A stretch of 8,158 nucleotides of DNA from Endomicrobium sp. (GCA_031260765.1 JAISKX010000139.1:1-8158), one strand, 5' to 3'. Counted from the first letter of the stretch, positions 1 through 6,543 are shown. Notes: generated from the sequence alone by a model not told the origin. Numbers and translations: made by a program.

Positions 1-309
1 ACTTATGACCCAGACCAAAGAGAATATGAATTGACAGGAGAGCTAAAATCTGCATTAAAGAGATTAGCAAGGGACATAAAGACATACAAATACATAAGGG
101 TATTTTTGATAGCAAATGGAGGGGGCAAAGAGATGGGGCAAGTATTAGCGTCAATGAGAATGGACACAATATTAGAGTATTTATACATAAACGGCATAGA
201 TGCGGACAAAATGGAGACAGTGGACATAGCGATAAAGGACTTAGAAGGCATAGCCCCAACTTCCGTATCAAGAGACACCGTTGAAATTGTCGTTGACTAT
301 TTAGAATAA
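1..309 (+). CDS. C-terminal fragment of an envelope protein ending in a degenerate OmpA-like domain (5' partial)
   Basis: The frame is open from base 1 to the TAA at 307-309, giving 102 visible residues; the start lies upstream of the window. The fragment lines up with the OmpA domain at the end of the large protein at 1719-6182. YDP (residues 2-4) matches FEP, an amphipathic helix follows (about 11-28), then a strand, the segment LASMRMDTI (49-57) in place of LSxxRAxxV, then NGIDADKMETV (matching NGIDESKI) and a final VEIVV strand. Arg53 sits where the family's peptidoglycan-binding Arg lies, but the GHTD motif is replaced by a Gly-rich segment (IANGGGK, 37-43) without Asp, and the usual N-R-R-V-E-I is S-R-D-T-V-E-I. 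The fold is therefore likely kept, while normal diaminopimelate binding is doubtful. What lies N-terminal is unknown; it could be a second autotransporter-OmpA fusion. Codon choice is skewed: all nine Ile codons before base 258 are ATA. Confidence 0.65.
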   Translation, partial: TYDPDQREYELTGELKSALKRLARDIKTYKYIRVFLIANGGGKEMGQVLASMRMDTILEYLYINGIDADKMETVDIAIKDLEGIAPTSVSRDTVEIVVDYLE

Positions 310-320
310 GGAGCGAGGTG

Positions 321-339
321 TGGCGTTTAAGGAATGCCA
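321..339 (+). other. Inverted repeat between the OmpA-like gene and murA
   Basis: TGGCGT at 321-326 pairs with ATGCCA at 334-339 (five Watson-Crick pairs and one G-T) around a 7-base loop. It sits 12 bases after the upstream stop and directly abuts the TATAAT at 340-345. It has no T-run on the + strand, so it is a poor intrinsic terminator. It could be an operator, a weak terminator remnant or chance. Confidence 0.35.
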
Positions 340-345
340 TATAAT
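340..345 (+). promoter_or_regulatory. Candidate -10 box for murA (possible leaderless transcript)
   Basis: A perfect TATAAT ends 8 bases before the murA ATG at 354. Transcription from it would begin at about 351-354, on or next to the start codon. No convincing -35 is present at 16-18 bp spacing (around 317-322 the sequence reads GGTGTG). A second TATAAT at 350-355 overlaps the start codon. The alternative is read-through from the upstream gene. Confidence 0.35.
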
Positions 346-353
346 ATAGTATA

Positions 354-1658
354 ATGGATAAAATAATAATAAACGGCGGAAAAAAATTAAGAGGCACAGT
401 TAGAATTTCAGGTTCAAAAAATTCAGCTTTGCCTATACTTTTTGCCTCTTTGCTCACAGATGAAACTGTTATAATCAAAAATGTTCCTTCTCTTGCAGAT
501 ATAGATACTACCATCTCTTTTTTAAATTTTATCGGTAAACCTGCTGTAAAAATCGGAGATACGGTAAAAGCTGACAAGTCTGGCAAATACAAACATATAG
601 CGCCCTATGATTTAGTGCGAAAAATGAGAGCGAGCGTCCTGATAATGGGACCTCTTTTAGCCCGCTTGCATAAAGTTTCAGTTTCTTTGCCCGGCGGATG
701 CGCGATAGGGGCAAGACCTATAGATATTCATTTAGACGCTTTTAAAAAACTCGGCGCAAATATTGAAGTCAAAGAGGGTTTTGTTCATACTTCTTCAAAG
801 GGATTGTTGGGCAATACAATAAAGTTTAGATTCCCAAGCGTAGGGGCTACTGAAAATACCTTGCTTGCCTCAGTTTTGGCAAAAGGCAGAACAAAAATAC
901 TAAATGCCGCAAAAGAGCCGGAAATTGAAGATTTAGCCAATTTCTTAAACGCTATGGGCGCAAAAGTAAGCGGAGCAGGGACTTCTACAATAGTAATAGA
1001 TGGAGTAAAAAAATTGCACGGCGCAACTTATAAAGTGATTCCCGACAGAATAGAAGCGGCGACTTATTTGATAGCCGCCGCAATTACAAAAGGCGAAATA
1101 GTATTAGAAAATGCAAACCCAAATCATATAAAAGCAGTAATAGATAAATTGAAAAAAAGCGGAATGACAATTGAAATCTATGGAAAAACCTTGACGGGCG
1201 AGGGCGCATTTGTAGGGGCGAATAATTATTCGCCATCAACAATAAAAATCAAATGGACAAAGCCCTTAAAGCCGCAAAATATATTCACAGCAGTTTATCC
1301 GGGTTATCCAACAGATGTTCAAGCTCAATGGATGGCTTTGATGTCTTTAACAAAAGGAAAATCGGAGATAAAAGAGACAGTTTTTGAAAATAGATTTATG
1401 CATGCGGCTGAACTTTTAAGATTAGGCGCAAATGTAAAAGTTGAAGGACAGTCTGCTTTTGTGACAGGAGTTGAAAGCCTTTCAGGCGCTCCGGTTATGG
1501 CGTCGGATTTAAGAGCGGGCGCGGCATTGGTTCTCGCTTGTCTTGCAGCCAAAGGTAAGAGCGTAATATCAAGAGTTTATCACTTGGACAGAGGCTATGA
1601 GTCTTTAGAAAAGAAATTAAAAAAATTAGGCGCTAATATAAAAAGACAACAAACATAG
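354..1658 (+). CDS. murA: UDP-N-acetylglucosamine 1-carboxyvinyltransferase (MurA)
   Basis: Cytoplasmic enzyme of the first committed peptidoglycan step; it transfers enolpyruvate from PEP to UDP-GlcNAc. The 434 residues form the two inverse alpha/beta domains of the EPSP-synthase fold and are slightly longer than the usual 417-420. Visible active-site motifs are SKNSALP with Lys22, KMRAS with Arg92, the mobile loop LPGGCAIGARPIDIHL with the PEP-adduct Cys116, PSVGATEN (161-168), YPGYPTDVQAQ with the general acid/base Asp321, and DLRAGAALV with Asp385 and Arg387. The Cys (not Asp) at 116 predicts the fosfomycin-sensitive type. The start is well supported: MDKIIINGG...SGSKN aligns with the family N-terminus, and an in-frame TAA at 342-344 excludes longer forms. 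No Shine-Dalgarno is seen at a normal distance; the AAGGA at 329-333 is 20 bases away. It lies between two genes that end in OmpA-like domains. Confidence 0.96.
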   Translation: MDKIIINGGKKLRGTVRISGSKNSALPILFASLLTDETVIIKNVPSLADIDTTISFLNFIGKPAVKIGDTVKADKSGKYKHIAPYDLVRKMRASVLIMGPLLARLHKVSVSLPGGCAIGARPIDIHLDAFKKLGANIEVKEGFVHTSSKGLLGNTIKFRFPSVGATENTLLASVLAKGRTKILNAAKEPEIEDLANFLNAMGAKVSGAGTSTIVIDGVKKLHGATYKVIPDRIEAATYLIAAAITKGEIVLENANPNHIKAVIDKLKKSGMTIEIYGKTLTGEGAFVGANNYSPSTIKIKWTKPLKPQNIFTAVYPGYPTDVQAQWMALMSLTKGKSEIKETVFENRFMHAAELLRLGANVKVEGQSAFVTGVESLSGAPVMASDLRAGAALVLACLAAKGKSVISRVYHLDRGYESLEKKLKKLGANIKRQQT

Positions 1659-1670
1659 AATGATAGGTTA

Positions 1671-1699
1671 ATGACAGGCTGTTGATGAATATATGTAAT
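1671..1699 (+). promoter_or_regulatory. Candidate sigma70-type promoter for the autotransporter gene
   Basis: ATGACA (1671-1676, 5 of 6 to TTGACA), a 17-base spacer and TGTAAT (1694-1699, 5 of 6 to TATAAT) lie in the 60-base gap after murA. The predicted start near 1706 leaves a leader of only about 13 bases. AAGGG at 1702-1706 would then be mostly outside the transcript, so either initiation is weakly SD-dependent or the real promoter is further upstream. Confidence 0.4.
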
Positions 1700-1718
1700 A
1701 TAAGGGAAAGCAAACAAA

Positions 1719-4700
1719 ATGTTGAAAACAAAAATTATAATTTTCACGGCAATTTTATCGCTTACTTGCAGCGCGGCTTTTGCCCGCGATTATCCAGTTA
1801 GAGATTGGCTTGAGTTTTTTTCCGCTTACAATGCTTCTGATGGCGATATAATAAGCGTGATAGAAGACTCTATTATCTTCCAAGTGCCTCTCACAAACCC
1901 CAGCGGAACTAATGTCCTCATACGAAGCAATAGCAGCGGACTTAAAAATCTTGATGGGAATAAAACATATCGCGGTTTTGCGTTTTCAAATACAGACTTA
2001 ACCTTTTTAAATATCAATCTCACAAAATTTTATATCAATGCTTCTTCAGGCGGCGCCATCAATGCAAATGCTTCAACTATTACATTCAATGGGTTAAATG
2101 TCAATTTAACATCAAATACTGCATTGGGGGCAAATAATAACGGCGGCGCAATAGCGGCTTTAAACTCGCGGGTAGATTTTGTGAAGTCAGACCGCAGATT
2201 GAATTTAACCGTTTTAGCCGCTTATAATCTTGCAGGTAGCGGGGGTTTTGCATATTTAAACAGTTCTACAATGTCTTTTTCGGATACAATATTGAATTTT
2301 TTAAGCAATTCAGCAACTAATGGAGCTGGGATTTACTCTTTAAATTCTTTTGTAAATTTTTCAAATTCAAGCGTGACATTTAGAGCAAATCAAGGAAATT
2401 ACGGTATTGCTTTGGAGGTTTTCAACTACTCAGAAGTAAATCTTGATAACACAAAAGTCTATATTACGAGCAATATTGTCAAAACAAGTCAGGGCGGGTC
2501 AATTTATGCGACAGGCGCTCAATCTAAAATCATATTGAACAATTCTTTGCTTGACTTCAAAAACAATGTGAATGCGAGTGGATGGACTTCAGGAATTATG
2601 TTAGTAGGATCATCTATATTTAATGTTAACGATTCCGAAGTCAATTTTACATCTAATACAGCTACAGGTTTAACTTCTTTAGCTATTAATAATTCAAGCG
2701 CCGTATTTAGAAATTCCCGCGCTAATTTCATAAGAAATACAGCCGTTTATGCTTCTACATTTACGATAAATTATGGAGCGGCTGCTTTGATAGTTTGGAA
2801 TGGAGCAAATTCCAATGCCAATTTCATTGATTCAAGAGTTATTTTTACAAGTAATTCTGCATTGGGGGCTTCTGTGGGAGGAGCGGTTACTTATGGCAAC
2901 AATGGCGGGAAAATACTTTTTGAAAATTCAATAACTACATTTACTCACAATGTTTCAGAATATGGATACGGCGGAGCAATTGCTCTATACGGCGTCGGAG
3001 GAATTGCATGGCTTGATTTTAGAGGCGGCAGAGTCTCTTTTATAGATAATTCCGCAGGTTCTTACAGCGATTCTGCGGACTCTTACGGCGGAGCGATTGC
3101 CGATAGTCTTATTTTATCCGCTTCCGTCAATTTTTCATCTATGGCAAGCGCTTATTTTTTACATAATGTGGCTATAAGTTATGGCGGCGCTATAACGCTT
3201 TTGTCCCGTTCCACAACAAATTTTTACGGCTCTGATGTTAATTTTACCGCCAATACTTCAGTTGATGGGAACGGCGGCGCTATATATATGGATAGGTCAA
3301 GACTAAGCTTTATCAAGTCCGCAGTGAGCTTTTCAAGCAATGCAGCTCTTAATGGAGATGGCGGCGCTTTTTATGCTCAAGACGCTCCGCCGCAGATATC
3401 TTTCTTAAATTTCAGCAGTTCAAATATCAATTTTGCTTTCAATAGCGCTCAAAACGGCGGCGCTTTATATTTGCAATATGTGAGAACAGTTTTTGAATAC
3501 GGCGTTTTTGTTTTTGAAGGCAATAAATCGCAGTTGAGAGGCGGAGCCTTGTATGTTGATACGGCAAGGACTACATTTAACAATGTGGATTTGAGATTTA
3601 ACAATAACACAGCTTTGAGTTCCGGCGGAGCTATATATCAATACGGCGAGATGAGAACTTCCTCACACAATGTCCTTCTTTCTTTTATAGGAAATAAAGC
3701 TTATGCCGGCGGAGCTATATATTTTAAAGGTTATGGCAGCAGCGGAGATAGCATGGAGTTTGCAAATATAATAGCAAAAGACAATATAGCCGTATCCTTA
3801 GGCGGAGCTATATATATTGAACCCAATACCGCCATCAACCTGCAGTCTCAATTTAAAATAAGCGCTTTAGACAGAGATGTTCTTTTTGATAACAATAAAA
3901 TGGCAAACGGCGCAATCCCAAACGATATTTATATTGAAAGCAAAACCGATTTGATTTTTAATGCCGCCGAAAACAGAAATATAACTCTAAATGGAGGCAT
4001 ACTCGGAGGATTTGTAATAGGCGATGCAAGCACAATTAGAAAAATAGGCGCTGGAAATATGTATCTTGCTCCATCCGATTTTAGAGGCAGAGTAGTGCTT
4101 GACGAAGGCATTCTCTATACTGCTGTAAATAGCACAATCTCGGGCGTTCAATTTTCAACTTTCAGCATACTTGAGATAGGACCGAATGCAAAATTTTCAA
4201 CAGTTGATAATTTTAAAGACAGAATCAATGTATTAAACTTGTTTGTAGTGATAGGTTCTTTGGAAATGGAAATCAATTATTCTAAAAACGAAGCTGATTT
4301 CATATACGGATATGAAGTTTTTCTTTCCACATATTCTATTTTAGGATTAAAAATAACAGGCGGCGGCGCCAGCGATACTATAATAGGCAGCAGCGTGCCT
4401 GTGATTTTTGCTGATAGAACTCTAATCAATCGTTTTAAAAACGATAGAATTATTGATAGAAGAATTATATACGATGTAATCACAACGACAAAAAATATAG
4501 GGGCTGAAATATGGGTAAAAGCGTCTGAAATCATAAGTTTGCAATCTCATGCGATAACCCATAATCAAAAAGCAGTAACTCCATTTATTGAGGATTATAT
4601 AGATTTGGGGAAAACCAATAGAATTACCGAAGCTTTGATGTCTTATGCTTCTAAAGGCGAATATGATAATTTCCGTTCAGTATTAGACGCTATACATGGA

Positions 4701-6182
4701 CAGATTTACGCTAATGTTTTAAGAACAGGCGCCCGCAATGTCGGCTTAAACAGTTTATATGAGAGAATAACTCCTCAATATGATGAAGCAGAAATTCCCG
4801 CCGCTAATATTTGGGTTGAATTATATGCCGCTGGAAATACAATCGCTGCGACGAAAAATGCTTCAAACGGAGATTTTAAATCGGACGCTTTTGGTTTTAG
4901 AGTCGGCGGAGATTTGTTTTCCGACAAATCAAAAAATGTTGGAATATATTTGAGATATGGAGCTAATAATTTCACACAAGGCGTAGATGAGGCGTTTGTG
5001 GGGGATATAGAGTTTGGACTCTATGGCGGTTTATTTAATTTATTTGACCAAAGTTTGGATATCAAAGGAAATTTGAGCGGCGGACTTCAACAATATGATG
5101 TGTCAAGGAAAGTTTTGGGATTAAATCCAAAATCAGATTTCAATGCTTTAAGCGTCAGAGGCGGGATTGAGGCTGACTATCTTATTTTTATTCCCAATAA
5201 TCTAATATTTACTCCTTTTATATCGCTCAATGCCGGCTATACTACAAATCCTGAAATAGATGAAATAAATGGAGAGGAAGCCAATTTGAAAATATCAAAT
5301 AATTCCTATCTCAGATTTGAAACGCTTTTTGGTATTGGGCTTTCTTCAAACAAAAATGACAAATTTAATTGGGCAGGAAAAATCTATGGCAAGATTTTAG
5401 CCGAAGGCGATAAAACAGAATATGACAATCAATTCAGTGATATGAACTCCCCAGAATTTAGAATAAAAGGTTATGAAGAAGATGTTTTCTCGGTGGGGGT
5501 AGCGTTGAGCGGAAAATATCAATTTAATTCAAAGATTTCTGCAGGAATAAATGTAAATGGAGAATTGGCGGCTAATACTAATGGATATTTTGCAGGCGCA
5601 TTTTTTAACTATAAGATTGGCGGCGCAAATATACAAACACAGACAAGAAATAAGCCTGTTAAAACGCCCAAACCAATGAGAGAATACGATGATTCTTGGA
5701 GATTTGTAGATGAAGATATAAATATTGCTTTTGGACAACAAGGGCAAAAAGAAGAACCCATTGACGAGCCTGTTCTGGTAGAAATTTCAGCAAAACCAGT
5801 AGATGAATTGGGTAAAGCGCAATATAGAAGAAAGAATGCTTTGATTTCATTCCAACTCTTAGCCGCAGTGTTTGAGCCAAATTCTGCCGTATTGAGCCCT
5901 ATTTCTAAAAGAAGCATAAAAGAAATAGCCGAGCAAATCAAAAAAATCCCCAAATATAAGATGATAACAGTAGAAGGGCATACTGATTCTATAGGGGATA
6001 ATCAAAATAATGACGCTTTGTCTGTAGAAAGGGCGAAAGCCGTTTCTGAAGAGTTAGCCAAAAATGGTATAGATGAATCTAAAATACAATATATAGGTTT
6101 GGGCAAAAAGTTGCCTATACGCAGTGATGCCACATTATTAGGCAGACAAGCCAATCGCCGCGTTGAAATATATGTTGAGTAG
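1719..6182 (+). CDS. Pmp-like beta-helix autotransporter with a C-terminal OmpA peptidoglycan-binding domain
   Basis: Predicted 1487-residue surface protein. Residues 1-22 are a Sec signal peptide with a KTK n-region and AFA|RD cleavage; the preceding LSLTC is not a lipobox. Residues about 105-700 are a right-handed beta-helix of about 20 units of roughly 30 residues, with 13 GGA[IVLF] motifs (111, 142, 387, 418, 457, 489, 519, 548, 580, 608, 636, 664, 695) and about 15 FxxN motifs, as in chlamydial Pmp proteins. A less regular passenger follows to about 980, then a helix (985-1020) resembling the pore helix of type V transporters. A barrel at 1031-1300 shows 12 amphipathic strands ending in AFFNYKI. 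A Pro/Glu/Lys-rich linker (1301-1374) leads to an OmpA domain (1375-1487) with GHTDS, LSVERAKAV (Asp1423 and Arg1438, 15 residues apart as in OmpA) and NRRVEIYV. The mature protein has no cysteine, unlike typical Pmps. The ligand is unknown; adhesion or host-surface display is inference. Confidence 0.9.
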   Translation: MLKTKIIIFTAILSLTCSAAFARDYPVRDWLEFFSAYNASDGDIISVIEDSIIFQVPLTNPSGTNVLIRSNSSGLKNLDGNKTYRGFAFSNTDLTFLNINLTKFYINASSGGAINANASTITFNGLNVNLTSNTALGANNNGGAIAALNSRVDFVKSDRRLNLTVLAAYNLAGSGGFAYLNSSTMSFSDTILNFLSNSATNGAGIYSLNSFVNFSNSSVTFRANQGNYGIALEVFNYSEVNLDNTKVYITSNIVKTSQGGSIYATGAQSKIILNNSLLDFKNNVNASGWTSGIMLVGSSIFNVNDSEVNFTSNTATGLTSLAINNSSAVFRNSRANFIRNTAVYASTFTINYGAAALIVWNGANSNANFIDSRVIFTSNSALGASVGGAVTYGNNGGKILFENSITTFTHNVSEYGYGGAIALYGVGGIAWLDFRGGRVSFIDNSAGSYSDSADSYGGAIADSLILSASVNFSSMASAYFLHNVAISYGGAITLLSRSTTNFYGSDVNFTANTSVDGNGGAIYMDRSRLSFIKSAVSFSSNAALNGDGGAFYAQDAPPQISFLNFSSSNINFAFNSAQNGGALYLQYVRTVFEYGVFVFEGNKSQLRGGALYVDTARTTFNNVDLRFNNNTALSSGGAIYQYGEMRTSSHNVLLSFIGNKAYAGGAIYFKGYGSSGDSMEFANIIAKDNIAVSLGGAIYIEPNTAINLQSQFKISALDRDVLFDNNKMANGAIPNDIYIESKTDLIFNAAENRNITLNGGILGGFVIGDASTIRKIGAGNMYLAPSDFRGRVVLDEGILYTAVNSTISGVQFSTFSILEIGPNAKFSTVDNFKDRINVLNLFVVIGSLEMEINYSKNEADFIYGYEVFLSTYSILGLKITGGGASDTIIGSSVPVIFADRTLINRFKNDRIIDRRIIYDVITTTKNIGAEIWVKASEIISLQSHAITHNQKAVTPFIEDYIDLGKTNRITEALMSYASKGEYDNFRSVLDAIHGQIYANVLRTGARNVGLNSLYERITPQYDEAEIPAANIWVELYAAGNTIAATKNASNGDFKSDAFGFRVGGDLFSDKSKNVGIYLRYGANNFTQGVDEAFVGDIEFGLYGGLFNLFDQSLDIKGNLSGGLQQYDVSRKVLGLNPKSDFNALSVRGGIEADYLIFIPNNLIFTPFISLNAGYTTNPEIDEINGEEANLKISNNSYLRFETLFGIGLSSNKNDKFNWAGKIYGKILAEGDKTEYDNQFSDMNSPEFRIKGYEEDVFSVGVALSGKYQFNSKISAGINVNGELAANTNGYFAGAFFNYKIGGANIQTQTRNKPVKTPKPMREYDDSWRFVDEDINIAFGQQGQKEEPIDEPVLVEISAKPVDELGKAQYRRKNALISFQLLAAVFEPNSAVLSPISKRSIKEIAEQIKKIPKYKMITVEGHTDSIGDNQNNDALSVERAKAVSEELAKNGIDESKIQYIGLGKKLPIRSDATLLGRQANRRVEIYVE
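2049..3812 (+). repeat. About 20 in-frame units of ~90 bp encoding the beta-helix GGAI repeats
   Basis: The coding sequence carries a GGCGGNGCN core at a spacing of about 84-117 bp. Strict GGA[IVLF] units are at residues 111 and 142 and then 387-695. Between them the rhythm continues in decayed form at about 175 (GGF), 202 (GAGI), 229 (GIAL), 259 (GGSI), 292 (GIML), 320 and 353 (GAAA). The downstream units are the most regular, with steps of 28, 28, 28 and 31 residues. Confidence 0.75.
3624..3815 (+). repeat. Three identical 15-bp in-frame direct repeats (GGCGGAGCTATATAT)
   Basis: Identical copies lie at 3624-3638, 3708-3722 and 3801-3815, 84 and 93 bp apart, so exactly 28 and 31 codons. A near-copy (GGCGGCGCTATATAT) is at 3273-3287. 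All encode GGAIY at the same helix position, so recombination between copies would delete or duplicate whole beta-helix coils without a frameshift. Confidence 0.7.
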
Positions 6183-6189
6183 CGTATTT

Positions 6190-6206
6190 CCGCTTGGAGC
6201 GGTTTT
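6190..6206 (+). terminator. Candidate intrinsic terminator after the autotransporter gene
   Basis: CCGCT (6190-6194), loop TGG, AGCGG (6198-6202), then TTTT (6203-6206), starting 7 bases after the stop codon. The stem is GC-rich but only 5 bp, so it may be weak. The position and the fresh promoter downstream at 6262 favour it. Confidence 0.45.
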
Positions 6207-6261
6207 GAGAAAAGCGAAAAGAATGTGAGGAATGTGTGAAACATCTCCGACGACAAATAGT

Positions 6262-6290
6262 TTGACTTAAAGCAGTCGTTCTGATACAAT
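6262..6290 (+). promoter_or_regulatory. Strong sigma70-type promoter for tRNA-Asp
   Basis: TTGACT (6262-6267), a 17-base spacer and TACAAT (6285-6290) match consensus at 5 of 6 positions each. TGA at 6282-6284 supplies an extended -10. Transcription would start near 6297, leaving a leader of about 30 bases before the tRNA 5' end. It is the best promoter visible in the window. Confidence 0.75.
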
Positions 6291-6326
6291 CTGCGCCGTT
6301 TTGTGAGTAGTAATGTTCTTTTTTTT

Positions 6327-6402
6327 GGGGATGTGGTGTAGCCTGGTTTAACACACTGCCCTGTCAAGGCAGAGACCGCGGGTTCAAATCCCGTCGTCCC
6401 CG
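6327..6402 (+). tRNA. tRNA-Asp (anticodon GTC)
   Basis: Full cloverleaf of 76 nt. The acceptor GGGGATG (6327-6333) pairs with CGTCCCC (6395-6401) with one T-G wobble. The D stem is GTGT/ACAC (6336-6339 and 6351-6354). The anticodon stem is CTGCC/GGCAG (6356-6360 and 6368-6372) with loop CTGTCAA, anticodon GTC at 6363-6365. The T stem is GCGGG/CCCGT around TTCAAAT (6383-6389). The discriminator is G6402, as expected for Asp. The next bases are TTT, so CCA is not encoded and must be added by CCA-adding enzyme. A T8 run (6319-6326) directly precedes the gene. No clear U-tract terminator follows; the hairpin at 6430-6454 could halt transcription weakly. Confidence 0.96.
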
Positions 6403-6429
6403 TTTAAAAATGAATCTGTATTTCCTCTT

Positions 6430-6509
6430 ACCCTCGCCCCTTGAGGGAGAGGGTGTCGCGAAGCGGCAGGTGAGGGGTGTCGCGAAGCGTATAGTAGTTG
6501 TGCGAAGCG
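6430..6509. repeat. GC-rich palindromic intergenic repeat (REP/MITE-like) with three GCGAAGC mini-hairpins
   Basis: ACCCTC at 6430-6435 pairs with GAGGGT at 6449-6454, and CCC/GGG inside it extends the stem past a G-A mismatch. The block GGGTGTCGCGAAGCG follows at 6451-6465 and again, identical, at 6475-6489, 24 bp apart. A shorter third copy, TGCGAAGCG, is at 6501-6509. The element is much more GC-rich than its surroundings. The pattern of a CCTTGAGGG palindrome, then a CGCGAAGCG box, then GGTGAGGGG recalls dispersed intergenic repeats in gut bacterial genomes; that likeness is from memory. Together with its flanks it fills the non-coding stretch between the tRNA and the riboswitch (6403-6543), where I see no other gene and no convincing ribD promoter. 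Confidence 0.6.
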
Positions 6510-6543
6510 CAATTGAAAATTAAATATTGAATAATTTGTAGTA

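Noticed and set aside
1758..1773. Cys17 in the signal peptide as a lipoprotein lipobox
   Set aside because: The preceding residues (LSLT) do not fit L-[AS]-[GA]-C, and a standard signal peptidase I site (AFA before Arg23) follows.
1815..1821. T7 tract near the 5' end of the autotransporter gene as a phase-variation switch
   Set aside because: Seven bases is short for slippage control, the genome is AT-rich, and the tract simply encodes Phe-Phe in the open frame.
2049..3812. Regular GGCGGNGC repeats as a possible CRISPR-like array
   Set aside because: The cores are short, degenerate and in frame inside one long coding sequence; the spacing reflects beta-helix coils, and no cas genes are visible.
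5609..5953. Antisense open frame of 114 codons opposite the barrel-OmpA linker
   Set aside because: It is a shadow of the well-supported + strand gene; it has low-complexity composition, no ribosome site and no recognisable domain. The same holds for the other minus-strand frames, including 7420-7725 opposite ribD and 6002-6367, which crosses the tRNA promoter and tRNA.
6221..6236. Tandem GAATGTG (6221-6227 and 6230-6236) after the autotransporter gene
   Set aside because: Two 7-base copies in AT-rich intergenic DNA are easily chance, and nothing nearby suggests regulator binding.
6250..6279. Inverted repeat ACGAC/GTCGT flanking the -35 of the tRNA promoter
   Set aside because: Only 5 bp per arm with a 20-base spacer and no flanking extension; too weak to call an operator.
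6513..6542. TTGAAA with TGTAGT as a ribD promoter
   Set aside because: The implied transcript start, near 6549, falls inside the P1 helix of the riboswitch and would destroy the aptamer; the -10 is also poor. The ribD promoter remains unidentified, or transcription continues from the tRNA promoter.
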